DNA from: Pyrus communis | Lineage: Eukaryota > Streptophyta > Magnoliopsida > Rosales > Rosaceae | Direction of reading: 5' to 3' | NCBI RefSeq assembly: GCF_963583255.1 | Contig: NC_084814.1 | Coordinates: forward strand, 24,494,815-24,558,814 | Length of the DNA stretch: 64,000 nt | In this document: positions 43,447 through 57,500 of the stretch, piece by piece | How the letters are laid out: each line of letters begins with the position of its first letter | How positions within the stretch are numbered: position 1 is the first letter of the stretch | The notes under the pieces: generated by a model | Database searches by the model: none | What the model saw: the letters and a program-made list of their open reading frames with translations, nothing else | What the model was told of the DNA's origin: nothing | Position numbers and translations under genes: made by a program

Positions 43447-45153
43447 ATGGGAAATCCAGAAGGAGAGCCGTCTGCGTACGAGGGTGATTATGAACCCTAC
43501 CAACCTCAGGTAGAGGTGGAGTATGAGTTACAAGCTGATCAACAATTTCAAAACCAACAAGTGCCTGAAACCACCAGCCAAGACCAAAACCAACAAGTTC
43601 AATACCAACCACCACCACAACCGCCACCCAGTGCATCTCAAAATAATTATGACCCCCAAGCACAAGCACAAGCACAATCACAACAAGGAGTCCTCCAGCA
43701 ACTACCGCCATCTCAGCCTCAGCCGGTAGGCTTCCCACCACCACAAGGTCCTCCACAACAAAACCCCTACCAGACTCCAACGCCTCAGCCAGCGCAATTC
43801 CCTCCTCAAAGCCCGCAACAGTTCCCACCACAAAACCCACAATTCCACCAACAAGCAAACTATCAGCAGCCTGGGCCTGCACAGTTTCCACCCCAACCCC
43901 AGAATAATATGCAAACCAATCCAAACCCCAATCCCATGTATGCAAATGTGCTTAACCAACCCGGGGCGGCCTACCCTCCACAAGGACCACAACCAATGGG
44001 CATGGGGAACCAACGACCTCCAGCACAGTTTCTTCCCCAATCTCCAGCACAATTTCCTCCCCAATCTCCAGCACAATATCCTCCCCAGTCTCCGGCACTA
44101 TATCCTCCCAAATCTCCAACGAATTATAATCAACAATATCAGAAGCCGGCAGTGCAATTTTCCACACAGAATCAACAATACCAACAACAGCAGCCTAATA
44201 ATGGTATGCTGCTCAAGGGGTTCCAATGCAGCCGAGTCCTTACCAGCAGAATGTTGGCACTGAGCCCTGGAGTACTGAGTTATTTGATTGCATGGATGAT
44301 CCAATGAATGGTACGTACGTACATACATACATATCTTAGGGCTTGTTTGTGACTGCTTTAATTTGTAGAAAACACTTTATTAGAAACACGCACGTTACTA
44401 AAAATTGAAGTTTTTTCAAGTGCTTCCCTAATGTTCTCCAGAAAGTGAAAGTGATTTTATAACACAAAAGAAATTTTAACTTTATTTTTCCAAATGCGTC
44501 AAAACTGTTTTATTGTCCAAAGCACTCTGAACTCAAAAACAGTCACACCCTTATTTATTTCTCCTTCCACATCCAATGTATAGCTAGTTTTCATATTTAT
44601 GAAACTATAAATGCAGATTTATTAAAAACATTACTATGACATTTCAGCTCTCACAACGGCTTTCGTTCCATGCTTGACGTTTGGCCAGATAGCAGAGGTT
44701 GTGGATAACGGCACATCCTGTAAGTTATTCCAAAACATAACTCTAATATTCAAACTTCATATCTTGTTACAAGATTTGACTTGAAGTGAGAACTAACCCG
44801 AATTGTGCTTGCGATATTGATGTATTTATCCATATTACCGTGTAGCATGTGCGACCAGCGGATTGTTCTACGGATTGATTGCAGCGTTCATTGGGATACC
44901 ATTCATAATGTCATGCACATATCGCACAAAGCTGCGCAGCAAATACAACCTAATTGAGTCCCCTGCACCCGATTGGATCACCCATTTATTCTGCGAACCC
45001 TGCGCTCTTTGCCAAGAGTACAGGGAACTTCAAGTCAGAGGGATTGACCCTTCAATCGGATGGATAGGAAATGTGCAAAGGAATCCCAGCTTGCAGCAGC
45101 CGAAGGTTAATATGACGATGCCTCCAATGAACCAAAATATGAGTCAATATTGA
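43447..45153 (+). pseudogene. PLAC8-family gene with Pro/Gln-rich first exon and a 1-nt frameshift
   Basis: Exons are 43447-44310, 44648-44719 and 44846-45153, with GT-AG sites. Exons 2 and 3 encode an intact PLAC8 domain ([19 protein letters not shown]). Exon 1 is a long Pro/Gln-rich sequence with tandem Pro-Ala-Gln-Phe-Pro-Pro-Gln-Ser units. From about 44203 the exon-1 frame is wrong. The frame one base over reads on to Glu-Leu-Phe-Asp-Cys-Met-Asp-Asp-Pro-Met-Asn, the expected PLAC8 start, and joins exon 2. Exon 1 is 864 nt and needs 865 to splice in phase, so one base is missing. It is either a recent lesion or an assembly error. If the base is restored by resequencing, the gene is normal. 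Confidence 0.85.
44020..44117 (+). repeat. 24-bp coding tandem repeat in PLAC8 exon 1
   Basis: Four units of about 24 bases, starting near 44020, 44044, 44068 and 44092, encode an eight-residue Pro-Ala-Gln-Phe-Pro-Pro-Gln-Ser type repeat with Tyr/Phe/Leu changes. Confidence 0.8.
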
Positions 45154-45420
45154 TTCAAACAAATTAATGTTTGTGATGAACTATCTCAACCATTTGCAGA
45201 CTTCTACTAGCGTTTACTTATGCATGCCTCAAGACATTTTCTTTTCCTTCTGTGTTATGTTTACTTTCGTATATTGATAATTGTGGATACTATGAATATG
45301 TATCGCTTCCTTACTGCTGTAACATTGGACGATTTTCCATTTTCATGCGTTGAAAATTCAAAAGAACGGCTTTTTGTTTTGATGGTTGCTGGAGTCTTTT
45401 ATTTAGGGAATTGAGATCCT

Positions 45421-45617
45421 CTCCAGATTTGTGTTTGGAGTTGACAAACTCGGAAATTCGGACCATTTAATTTAAATTTTGTAGCTCCCATTAGCCTATT
45501 CCACGACCAATTCCACACAAAACTAAGCCCTTGAATGGCTCAGAATTCTCTTTCTCTTGAACGGTCCGAATTTCTAAAGCTGTCAACTCCAGGCACACAT
45601 AAATTCAGCCAGAATCA
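45421..45617. mobile_element. hairpin MITE downstream of PLAC8 gene 2
   Basis: The arms pair through GGAGTTGACAAACTC / GCTGTCAACTCC and GAAATTCGGACC / GGTCCGAATTTC. The outer ends pair less well. About 200 bp, no ORF. Confidence 0.6.
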
Positions 45618-46199
45618 CCACTCGTATTTGGGAATATTATTAAGATTTAAATGCAACGTGTGCAGCCGCAAGCTAAGTCTAGTGGTAAGTTGACATATTC
45701 ATCTTTATACAAGTTGGTAATTTCATTAGGTTAAATAAATAATTACTTGTAATTGATAAAGTACGACAACATTATGTGTCAATGATGTATAAAATTATCC
45801 AAATGAAATCTTTTATATAAAAGATGCATACATGAATTAGACCAATTAATCAAAGCAATATGATCATCCCTTCCGTATGAGTTTAATTTTCTCTCCATTC
45901 AAATTAGAACAAAAGGTAATTTTGGGTTTTATAATCTCAGACAATTATGTATATTTAGAGACTAGCTTAGCTGGAGTCAATGCTTCTATGCTGTCAACCG
46001 TGTTGATAATGTGTACGTGTATAAATAGAATACTAAAGTGATAGGTTGTCCCTAGTTTTCTCGTCTGTATATAAAAGAGTACTCGTCGAAATTGTTTTGT
46101 CCATTGGGTACCATTGATGGTCAAACCCCTCTTCCCTGGACAAAGGGACGCCCTAGGTTGATCTCATATACAGGAAGTCCTCAAGCACAAAACGATCAA
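45618..46199. other. leader side of PLAC8 gene 3
   Basis: No other gene is seen. A short out-of-frame ATG at 46117 could act as a small upstream ORF for the gene starting at 46200. Confidence 0.4.
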
Positions 46200-47809
46200 A
46201 TGGAAGATCAACCAAATCAGGCGACGCCGCTGGTATTCCACCCTCAAACGTCAAAATTAGCGGCATTACATGTACATGTACAAAAACTCCACCAACATCA
46301 CCACCAACCTCAACAACTCCCCCCTCCAAATAACCCTAATATAAATTCCCACGTCAACATTGTTAACATACGACCTAGTCCTGATCCCGACGCCGATAAT
46401 CATCAGGCAAACCCCTCTTCCTCCTCCCACGAAAATGCCGGGACATCACGCTTTGATCATCAGGAATATCATGACCACGATCACGATCATCATCAACAAG
46501 CCCGACCATTACATGTAGTACAGATGCCACCCTCAAACCTCAATAGTGCTGATCTCATCTTGCACCAGCAGATTAACAATTGGCCTCACCATAATTACAA
46601 CGCGCACGCGCCTTCACGTACATATTATCCTCCTCCTCATCACCACCGAGCTGCTTCGGCCGATGCGCTTCATCATTATCATCATCGTCACCATCGAGAT
46701 GCTTCTGCTGATGCAATTTATTATAGTTCACACCAAGTGCTTTTCCCTCCTCCGGCTGCCTACCAAATTGTTCCTCATCAGCAGCTGCAGCTGCAGTATT
46801 ATAATCATGCTTCTACCGCAAGAAATCAACTCCTGCCGGCGTTGCATTGTAACAGTCATTTTGCTGAAACAGGAGTACCCATCCAAAGCATTGAATACGT
46901 ACCAGTGCTGCTGCCTCTGCCAGGCATCGATGGAACTTGGAAAACGGGGCTCTTCGAGTGCATGGAGGATCCCCCAAATGGTACTCCCAAGTCCCAATTT
47001 AATTCATCTTCATTTAGTTCCTACTAATTGTTTGAAGAATATAAACTATATATAAATTATATTGAATGGCTCCAATTCTACTTACAACGAGGTGAGATAA
47101 AAGTTTGGAGACAGTACCGGTGTGGTTAATCGTGGTCTGTTGGCCTTTCTATTTGAAATTTTGACACTATTACTAATATTTCTTATTTTGATTATTTCAG
47201 CTATCATGACGCTATTGTGCCCATGCTGGACGTTCGGTCAGATTGCAGAGATCGTCAATAATGGTCGAAGCTGTAAGTCGACTGAATCAATGTTCAACTT
47301 TCGTAATTAGCAATACCAACGTCTAGAATACTGGTCTGATTAACGGCTGGTGTGGTGTTTATGTTGTCATTCGTACAGCTTGTGCAGCCAATGCACTGAT
47401 TTACATGTTGATCATGCTGTGCATCTTTGTGCCATGCTTGCTATCGTGCACATACCGGAAAAAGCTAAGGAACAAGTTCGACCTGCCTGAAAGCCCCGCT
47501 CCGGATTGCATCACTCACTTCTTATGCGAGTGGTGTGCTCTCTGCCAAGAACATAGGGAGCTCCAGCTCAGAGGCCTAGACCCTACTTTAGGTACCAGAG
47601 TTCAACATACTTACGAAGCAATATTCTAAACTTCTCTAGCATACGAAAATGAGATTCTAAAAGCAGACGGATTGAAATCAGGTGTTTCATATCTGAAATT
47701 TTTGTATGTTGTAGGATGGGTAGGAAACTTGGAGCAAATTCAGAGGATGCAGCAAAAGCGGCAAGCTGCTATGAGTCCGCCAACGACCCAAAGAATGACG
47801 GGCTATTGA
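46200..47809 (+). CDS. PLAC8-family protein with His-rich N-terminus
   Basis: Four exons, 46200-46980, 47201-47272, 47379-47591 and 47715-47809, join in frame to 386 residues with GT-AG introns. The first 260 residues are unusual: rich in His, Gln, Asn and Pro with clusters such as His-His-His-Gln and His-Asp-His-Asp-His-Asp-His-His. The PLAC8 domain follows ([27 protein letters not shown]) and ends Thr-Gly-Tyr. The exon pattern (72-nt exon 2) matches the neighbours. The frame is open upstream to 46092 but with no ATG before 46200. The His clusters could bind metal, which would fit the family's link to metal transport, but that is inference. Confidence 0.85.
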
Positions 47810-48677
47810 CCAAAACACGAAGTATGGCCTCATCGATCGTGCCTCATGCTCGTCGTGATTTTTGTTCCACCGATGAAGAAGATGGTTCAGTTTCCTGTTT
47901 GACTTGCCTATAGAGGGGTGGCGAAGAGGGATGGACCATCAATGTATATACCGATCGATGTGAATGAAAATTTTGTACGAAGGGACAAATTTCACACAAC
48001 TACTCCACCACAATCCAATCTCCGGCAAAATCAACAGGACATCGTAATTGAAAAAAGTTAAGGTTCCACCACAAAACCAATTGACAATATAGAGAGTAGT
48101 TCAATTATTTATAAGCACAGGCGAGCTCTCTTCTTTCCTGGATGGGGAACCATACTTTCAACACTCACATGTGACGAATTTTCAAGCTTAATACATGGAC
48201 TCAGTTGACGTGCTGCAAGTGTGGCCGTTTGGCATCGCATACGAGACAACATGCTCTGTCCATGAAAAAAGTGGGAGTTCCACCATAGAACTAATTGGCT
48301 ATATGAGGATTAGATCAATTACTTAGAAGCGCATGCAACGTCCCTTGCGAAAGTAATACTCAACAGTAATTTAGTGCTGGAAATGCGGCTTAAAAGTACC
48401 AAACCAAGCAAACTTGCAAGCGCACAGCATCGAGCAAGAAATACTATTTTGTATAATACTGTAGAAATGGGGCAACAGAAAAACACCCCCAACTTCTCTT
48501 CGTTTTTGTATTTAGCTTGAACAAGTAAATTTTACAACTCAGAATATACGTAGGTAGGCACAAACGTATAGCAACCGCAAAAGTACTGTTCTCTTTTTCT
48601 TTTCTTTTCTTTTTTTTTTGAAAAACAAAACCTATGAAATTTAATATTCGGCGTAAATACACAAATGCACAAAGAAC
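47810..48677. other. spacer between PLAC8 gene 3 and the SCD1 locus
   Basis: The two genes converge, so this holds both 3' ends. No further gene or element is recognised. Confidence 0.5.
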
Positions 48678-51600
48678 TTAGATGTTTATGGTGGCTTCCC
48701 AAAGCCTAAGAAGTCCATTACGACTGCCACTGCATATCCTTTTCCGCTCGAGGTCCGTAGCAATACATCTTAACTGGATAGCACAAGAAAGGGATTAAAA
48801 TTGGGGATGCAATAGCCATCGACAATAAATCATCGATATCGAGACCTCTACCCAATCATTTACGATGATATGCACTACATGCACAAGTAAAGGTAAAACC
48901 GAAAAAGAAAGGGATGTTTGCTTGCAGGAATAAAATGGCCCAGTGCAGGGAAAGTCAGAAATTCATACCACAGCAACTGTTCTTTGTGGTGTTCGATATA
49001 GTTGCCACCCGGCCATTTTTGATCCCGTGCCAGAGAAGCTACCAAGTCTCTCTTGAGGACGATGAAAAAGAGACATGGAATTATCAGCTGCTCCAATTCC
49101 TAACCAGTGTTCCGTAGCATTGATGGACAATACAGCAGCAGTGTGGACAGTAACATTTTTTACGCATTTTATACCTCCTGCATACAAGCAACAGTAGCAT
49201 TGAAAAAGGCTTTACTTTTAATTGGAACATGTGCATCTCAATCTGACTGTAATTCGAAGGGAAACTTAATCGCTTCTACAAACTCTGACATAATTATGTG
49301 ATTAAATTTACGATCTTGTAGAATCCAACCTACACCATTTTGTATTCCCTTGAACTTTTTCAATACTATAGCCGAACATGAAAGAATGAATGAAAATTCT
49401 CTGAGTCCAGAGATTAAATGCTCTTACCCTCAACATTTTCCCAAAAGCGGAGTAGCCCATCAGTTGAACCTGAAACAGAAATCACATGGTATAATTCCAG
49501 TAGCTCCTATTGGCACGAGTAAAAGCATTGCAACCAAAAATCTTTGGAGCAATCTAGGGAAATAACAATGCAAACAGAACAGGATGTAAAATGCCAACCT
49601 GTAACTATTCCTCTGTCAAGTGTGGAATACTCAACGCTTAATATGGGGCCAGCATGGCATGCTAGAACCGCATCACATGTTCCTCGGGAAACAGACCACA
49701 TTCTTGCGGTCCAGTCATCACTACCAGTAACAACTGTGTCCCCCACCATTCTAATCGACCTGCAAGGTTGACGTATAAAATACATTGCTACTCAAGAATC
49801 AACAATATTAACACATAATCTGGAAAAGTTATGCTACTTTAGCTTACCGAATCCATTTGGTGTGCCCTACAAGCTTGTGCTTTGTCTTGCCCGCACGAAT
49901 ATCCCAGATGTTTGCAACGCTGATAATGCAAAAACTCAAGGGATTAATCTCTAGGAATTCATTGGATAAACTTTTAATTCATAATTTTATGAGCATGCTT
50001 AATCATCAGTGTCGATATACATACGCATCTGTACCACCAGCTGCTAAGATTCCTGTAGAGTCATCATATTCCATACATAAAACAGCACTAGAGCAACGAC
50101 CAACAGTTGCCACGCAAGTGTCAGTTCTGGCATCCCACATCTTTACAGTTCCATCATGAGCAGCAGTAAGTACACGTTCACCAGACAGCATGCGTGCACA
50201 GCTAACCTACAAGGATGGACAGTAGGAAGTAAAGTTCAATACGTAGTCTACAACAAGGACGAGATATTAATTTCGAAAATACCAGTCACTTTTCATGACC
50301 ATCGCATCATAATGTAACAGAGTGCTTGATTCTTCATGCTCGGGAAGCTCACTGGTGCATCATGGCCTTTCAACTCTTCTAGAAGCTGAGTAGTTTGCTT
50401 ATCCCATACTAAAACAGTTTGATCATCCGAACCTGATACTACCTTTCCTCGATCAGAACTTATTGCACGGACAGCTCTGTAACAAGGCCCAGAAGGTCAT
50501 GACAGGAAGGACATTTAGATAAGCTGAATTGGTCATTATTAAAACGAATGGTTTTGACAAATGCACACTGCATGTGTGGGCATGCCAAAAAGGCCAACCA
50601 AACTGTAAAAAAATTAGTAACACTAAAGTTGATTTTTAAAAGTTTAATAACAGAATATCAAACCAGAAACTGTAACAAAAAACAAAACAAAATGATGTAA
50701 TGATGATGTTAAGAAAAATAGAACAGTAGAAAACAACAAAACCTTGTGTGTCCCTTCAAGGTTGCCCGAAGTTCATTACCACGAAAACTAGGATCCCAGA
50801 TATTGCTGAAACGAATTAATATTACCCCTTTACAGGACAGATTCCTGTGCAATGGAATTGTATGGTAAATATGTGGAGCTTACAGTGCAGTCTGTGCTTC
50901 CACTGATGAAGAAACCAGCATCTTCACGGTCACCCACAAGATCCCAAACCTCTCTTAGTTACACAATGTAAAGCAGTAACGGAGCCACTATGACCTCTAA
51001 GTAAGCGAACATTGGTTTGAGTTTTCTTCTGGCCAGTGGCAGACATCTCGCTGATGAGGAGCCCCATTTTCATTTGCAGCTTAATGACAAGAAACTATGG
51101 TGGCATGCATGCAGATAATAAAATATCACATGCAAACACATAATCTTAGCAACAAACATACCTGAAGAGCCACCATCAGAAGTCCACTTATGAACACGAC
51201 TGAAAGAGGTGGATCTGGATGCAGTATCCTTGCCGAACATGCTCTGAACCCAGCTCCTTCCAACACCAGAAGCTTCAGCAGGCTGCTGATTCTCAACTGT
51301 AGCATCTTTTGAACGTGGAGATGCTAATCCATGAGAAAACATGGATTGACCCTTGAAATTAGTGATTCCCCAATAACCAATGAGTAGGCGCTCAATATGC
51401 GACAAGAACCCTCTCAACTTTATCTGAAAAATACAAAACCAAGGAACACCATCAGCAATGGATCAAAAAACCAAAGAAAACTTCAGGATTAGCCTGCATC
51501 ACTGAAGACAGAACCAACAGAGAGCACCTAATATGATCTAGACAACAGTGAGGACCTAATCTTGAGGAAATTATAATCCCATACAGAAAAATATAAAGGG

Positions 51601-54519
51601 ATACCAGTGCGACATTAAATAGAACTGGATAAACTGAAGTAAAGAAAAAAAAAATTACTTACATATTGTATGTATCCAATGTTGTTCTTCTCTGCTATCG
51701 TTTCAATCATGTACCAAGCATCAGTATCAGGAATTCCCAACCCAGCCTTCATGTTGACATAAAAAAAACTCGTAAACTAATGAAAAGGTTTGCAAGTGCT
51801 ATAAAAAGTATAAATATAAAAGAAGAAACAGCACCATGTGTGATTCCACATAAATTAAGCGCGCAGCCACCAAAGAGGCATAGTTGGCCGACCTGATGCA
51901 ACAACAAAAAACAAACATTACGTTGCAAAAGATTACGTATGACATGGTGCAATATAAGTTTCTTATTTCTTGTGCACTAAGCAGAAGACCAACAACTATA
52001 TGCTACTTTGAAGTTTGTTTATGAGCTTCATTTAAGCTTACTATTTAAGTCCGAGGTACAAGGCTTGTACAAATAAATTCAATAGTGAGTAAATCCACAA
52101 TGCACGATTAAGTAGATTTACCTACCAAGTAAAAAAAGAAAAATGGAAGAAATCCATACTTGTTTGAAGAGCTTTCCATTAGATAGTCAAAGTACCCTTC
52201 CCAAAAGCTGCAAAATCATAAATAAAAAAACATAATGTTACAATTGTGATTTTTGTTGGATAAAGAGCTTGCAAAATATAGATAGACAAAGAATTAATAC
52301 AGACAGAGAACCAACAATTCACTGGTAATACAACTAGGTAGGACAAATGTAGTAATAAGTCAGTTTTAACATAAAGAAATAGAAACTTGAGTGCTATAAA
52401 GAACTAAACAAGACAAGAAAGCCACTACGTAGTGGAAAAAGAATAGGAACTACAAAACAAATCTCAAGAATCTTATAAATTTACTTAAGGCGGCCAATAA
52501 ACAGGAGCAAGCAAAGCTTGTCTAGTACTGCAAGTATGTTACTATCAATAATGGCTTTCTTGTCATCTGGTTTATTTATTACTTTTGAATATCCACATTG
52601 TCATGATGTAAACAGTTTGACAGCTCTGAGCCTCAAGGAAGACTGGTAATTTAAGGCTTTATAACACTTCTGATTGACACATAGCGTAGACCCCCTACTT
52701 CCAAAACTGAACATAGACCTAAGTTAAAAATTGGACACAAAATATGGGAAAGCATACAAGAGTGATAGATCAATGAGAAGAACCAACAACTTTTTGCTAG
52801 GGAAAAATGAACATCAGAATAATATATGCTCAAAATTGAGGGACAAATGACTTGTAACCACCTACCGTAATTCCTCCCAGATGGACAAAGATATAAGATG
52901 ACGCTCAATGTAGTCTGAAACATTATGCGCATCATTCTTATACATGTCAGCGGATACTTCAAGGGCATCCCTGATGGTCGACATATCATTTCGGGAAGTT
53001 GCACGACTGATGGCTGTTTTGAGCTGAATTCAAATACAAGTAAATGTTGAAGATGATAAATTGCAAAAAAACAAATTATCAAAAAAAATACATCTTATAA
53101 AGAGCATTAGCCTAATGACAACAGTGGGATACAACACAGCATGCAAAACTGACTAAATAGTCAACAATCTGTCTTCAGGTAAGCTTCTACAGAAATATGA
53201 ATATAAATGAGTGCTCATGTGTATGTGCGTTTTGGAAGGAAAGTAGGATATACTTATACCCTGAAACCATGATCTAGTTTATAACCGAGAAAATGTTTTG
53301 GTTTTTGCTGGATTACAAAAACCTTAGCAATAAAGGTTTGGAAAAACAAAAGTTCAACAAAGGAGATTTTTATGTTACAAGATCTTCACGATTCACTATT
53401 ATAACTAAATTAGACCCATCTTCTGAAAATAATGAGAGTTATTTGTATACCAATTCCTTAACAGCAAGAAATTGTTCTTCAGTCAACTGACAGTGCATCC
53501 CTGATTTATGTGCTCCCTTATACATTCAACAAACCCACTGCCACCAATTCCCTCAGCATCAGATTCAATTAAAGCTGCAAAGCCAACATAGTAATGCTTG
53601 TTAATTAACGGGTCCATTGAACCACAAAGCAGATTGGAATTCCACAAAATAGACATCAGAACTCTGCCTGGTCATAATACATGCTAGGGTTGAACACTCA
53701 GAGAATCATACCAAGGATTGTGCCATATTCAAATGAAGAAAGAGGATCATCAGTAGGTCCCAATTTCAGAAGACGCAGCCACAGTCCCTGGTCGTCAAAC
53801 ACAATAAAATCATTTAACATTTAAAGTGAAAAATGTCAAAAACTACGTATCTGTAGAATTTAATAAATATTAATCAAGTATAAAGGTTTTGTCCAGCACT
53901 AATTGAATAACAGAAAAATTAAACAGGTACCTGTAGCTTAACTTTTATGTCCAAAACCATGCACTCCCTCTCCGCCTGAATGACCAGTAATTAATATGGT
54001 TAAGAAAGCTCTAAAGTAGAGTTACCACTACTACACATCATGTTGGAGTATAGAACTTACAGCCCTCTCCAGTGGAGTTAGGGTTTCTGATTTAGAGTCT
54101 TTACCACTAGAAACAGATTGTGAGCTGAGGGAGAAACATGAAAAGGACACAAGATTAGAAGCCCCATTAAGATGTGTATAAGTTTTCAGTACTGACAAAG
54201 CAATACCCAACTTCAACTGACCAAGAATTGTTTGGTTTTATGGCCAGCCAAGATAAAAATTAACTAGTCTCTAAAATCCCACTACTCCACCGGTACTAAA
54301 GTTGCAAATCTCAAGAACAGTCATTGCTTCGTGTGGAATAACATGCCATGTATATACCTAGAGGATAATCCACTTGCTACAGCCAGGATCTGCTTCCTCT
54401 TTTTCTTCTTGCTCTTCTGTCCTAATGTTTGAGGGAAACCGATCATATGTGTATTTGGCACCTGCGCCTGAAATCCAGAGAAAATGAGGAAAAAAGCAAA
54501 ACCATATCAAACTTTTGTG

Positions 54520-54551
<32 letters not shown>

Positions 54552-57500
54552 GAATATTATCTACATTAAGGGGGAGGGGAGTAGGCTTAGCCTCACAATG
54601 GGCTAGCAATAATGTGGTTGAAATTTTCCCTTGGCGAGAATCAAACATAAGACCTCTCATTTACAAGTGAAGAGGAATACCACTAGACCGTAGTACTAAG
54701 TGGCCAACCATATCAAACTTAAAATCTTTAATATCTTCTCTGTTTAATAATTTCAGTCTTAGATAAACAGAACATCAAATTCACCTGAATTTCCCACATC
54801 CGTATCTGCAATTGTTATAATCTCAGGCTCTACTGAATTTGAAGGAAGAATTGAAACAGGATTTTGGCCCCTTCTAAGTGCATCTTGTAACTTGTCAAGT
54901 AGATTATTAGTGTTTTCTTCAGAACCCAAACCTCTCTCTATATAATCCATGAAACCATGTGAATCCAGAAACTGTGTAAACTGTAAATACCAACACAGAA
55001 ATAAGTATAACACTAGGAACCCAGGACAAGAATTGAAGACTAAAATGATACTGAAAGAAAAAATTTAGTTAACATAAACACATTCAATAAACTAACAGTA
55101 CACACAAACAATTGCCTACTCTGCTAGAAATTTTGCAAACATGTAGAGTAGCACTAAGAATAATAATCACAACAATTACAATAATGGTCATAACTATTGT
55201 AATCACTGAGTACAGTACCAATATAACTAATTTCGGTATCTCGAAGACAAAGATGGGTTCAATGAAAATAAATACCATGGATTCTGGTGGTTGGCCAGTT
55301 GACCGAGAGCACATTGTCAAGAATGCTTGAGTGTTGAAGACATGAGTAGCAGAAATTTCCTTGGGAAAAAAAAACAAGTATACCAAATAAAATTTAAATG
55401 AATCCACAAATACAAATTATTAAAACCAATTCACAATCAAATTAAATAAAAGTTTCATACTATGAAGTTGTAGTAGCCACTTAAAAGCGATGCAAAGAAT
55501 TTTAAGAACACTAATCTGCACAAGAAATCAAACACAAGGAATCTGCGTGAAAACTTAATAATCTCTGATCAGGCAGGCTTTAGAAGAACAAGTAGCCATA
55601 GCTCAGATGGAAGACATTGAGCATAACCACCGACTGGTTAACAGTTCTAATGCTTCAAGACCTCTCCAAAGTTGAAGTTAAATTAAGAAAAAGCAAAAAG
55701 AATCAAGTGAACAACAACAGCAAGATGTTTGTTTGTAATCTGCAATGTTGGTCACAAAATTTAAAATCAATCAAGGCAGAATTGTGCACTTAGTCTTTTA
55801 CTACAAAAGTGGAACCTCTAGAATAAGACATCAACATCTCATGTTTTACATGAATGAGAAAATGTTATTATCATTAGTACTTCATAATCATTTCCTTTGG
55901 CACCCAAGTATCACCTAAGGTGAAGGTCATGATCCTCTCCCCAACGTTTGTTGCCAGCCTTAGAATATTGCTCAGATGAACTATATAAACCTTCCTAGAT
56001 TTGATCTATCCCCACAACATTTGGATACAATAGTTTTGATATCTCCCCACGCAAATTGCCCAATTCTGGCTCTGGGATTGGAGGTATATCTTCCGTCGTT
56101 GTGATGCGATTACACTCAAGGTCAACAACAACTACCTAGAACCACACGAGGAAGGCAAGAAACAAATATTACATCAGTTTAACCTTCTTACGTACAACAA
56201 AATTTCATCATGATTTTGTAATCTTTTGGAAGACGTGATAGAAGAAGTCACGGAAAAAGAAAACAAAACTAACTCAAAAGAAAAAGGTAAAAAAAGAGAG
56301 CTGTAAGACAAATGTATGAAACCTAAATAAAATGGAATATGTTCCCAATATATTGCATTTGGCTATGCTGATTAGGAACCCAAGAACCATAGAATGTGTA
56401 TAAGACCAGGATACATATTGTTCAACCAGCACATGTAGATTATATAATAACTATAAATTGACAAAAGTAGAACTTATGCAGAATGACTTACACCATCCAT
56501 GGCCAAAGTAGATGTATCAACGTCTGAATGGAGACCCATCTTATATGGTGTAGGCGCATCAATATAGTCTACTCCACTGAAAAAGAGTAACAGAATGTAG
56601 ACTTGCTTCAGCACAATAAACATGCACAAAAGAGACAAGAGTCAAATACAAGAAGCATAAACGATACTACTACAGCATTAGTTATTCCATTGAACAAAAA
56701 ATAAGTTTGGTGGAAACGTTGGAGCATAAGAAATTTTTCCAACACCATAATGACAAACTAAATGAAGCATATATAAAGGGAAGAGGAACATCTTTTTCTA
56801 GACCCATAAAAAGCATTGCCGGAAGATCAAAGTTTACCTGCCACCGAAATGGATAAAGTAAATGGCAAATGGCTTCTGATACAAGGGTCAAAAGTGAATA
56901 TCTGCCAAAAGAAGGACAAGTTATCTAAAAGATGCACAACTGCACAGCATTAAATTGTCTTAAGTAAGATGCTTACTTGTTTGATCGGATCAATATTCTC
57001 CTTTCAAGCAGTACAGCAGTGAAAAATTTAATCAAGTTGTCAACATCTAGGCACTGGACCAATGGCTGAAACGATATCTGCATTAAAGAAATGCCATAGG
57101 GTTATTGAACAGCCAGGTCAAATCTTCTACAAAAGGAAGAAGCATACTCATAACGACGCAGGAAAAAGAAATGGAAACTGTACATCAACATGAGGGAGCC
57201 CATCCTTTGGTGGAGCCTCCACAGAAAGTAGACAATTGTCAATAGCAAACAGAACTCGGTCTTTTCCTGGAGTAGGCAAAGGTAAAGTGGACACCAAAGA
57301 TGCAATAACTTCCCATAATGGTTTGCTGCAAATTTCATAAAACATTAGGATTCTTACCACGGATCTCCATATCCAAGACCATCAAAATTTACCAGCATGG
57401 GATTCTCACCTACTTCCATTAGAGGGAGAACAAAGTGCAAATAATTCTTCCAGTGCATTCTTAAGTAAACGAAAGCTGGGTGACCGTGAAATAAGACAGA

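Noticed and set aside
43439..43945. 168-residue minus-strand ORF opposite PLAC8 exon 1
   Set aside because: It mirrors the Pro/Gln-rich coding repeat; composition is Val/Gly-rich with no domain and no splice or promoter support.
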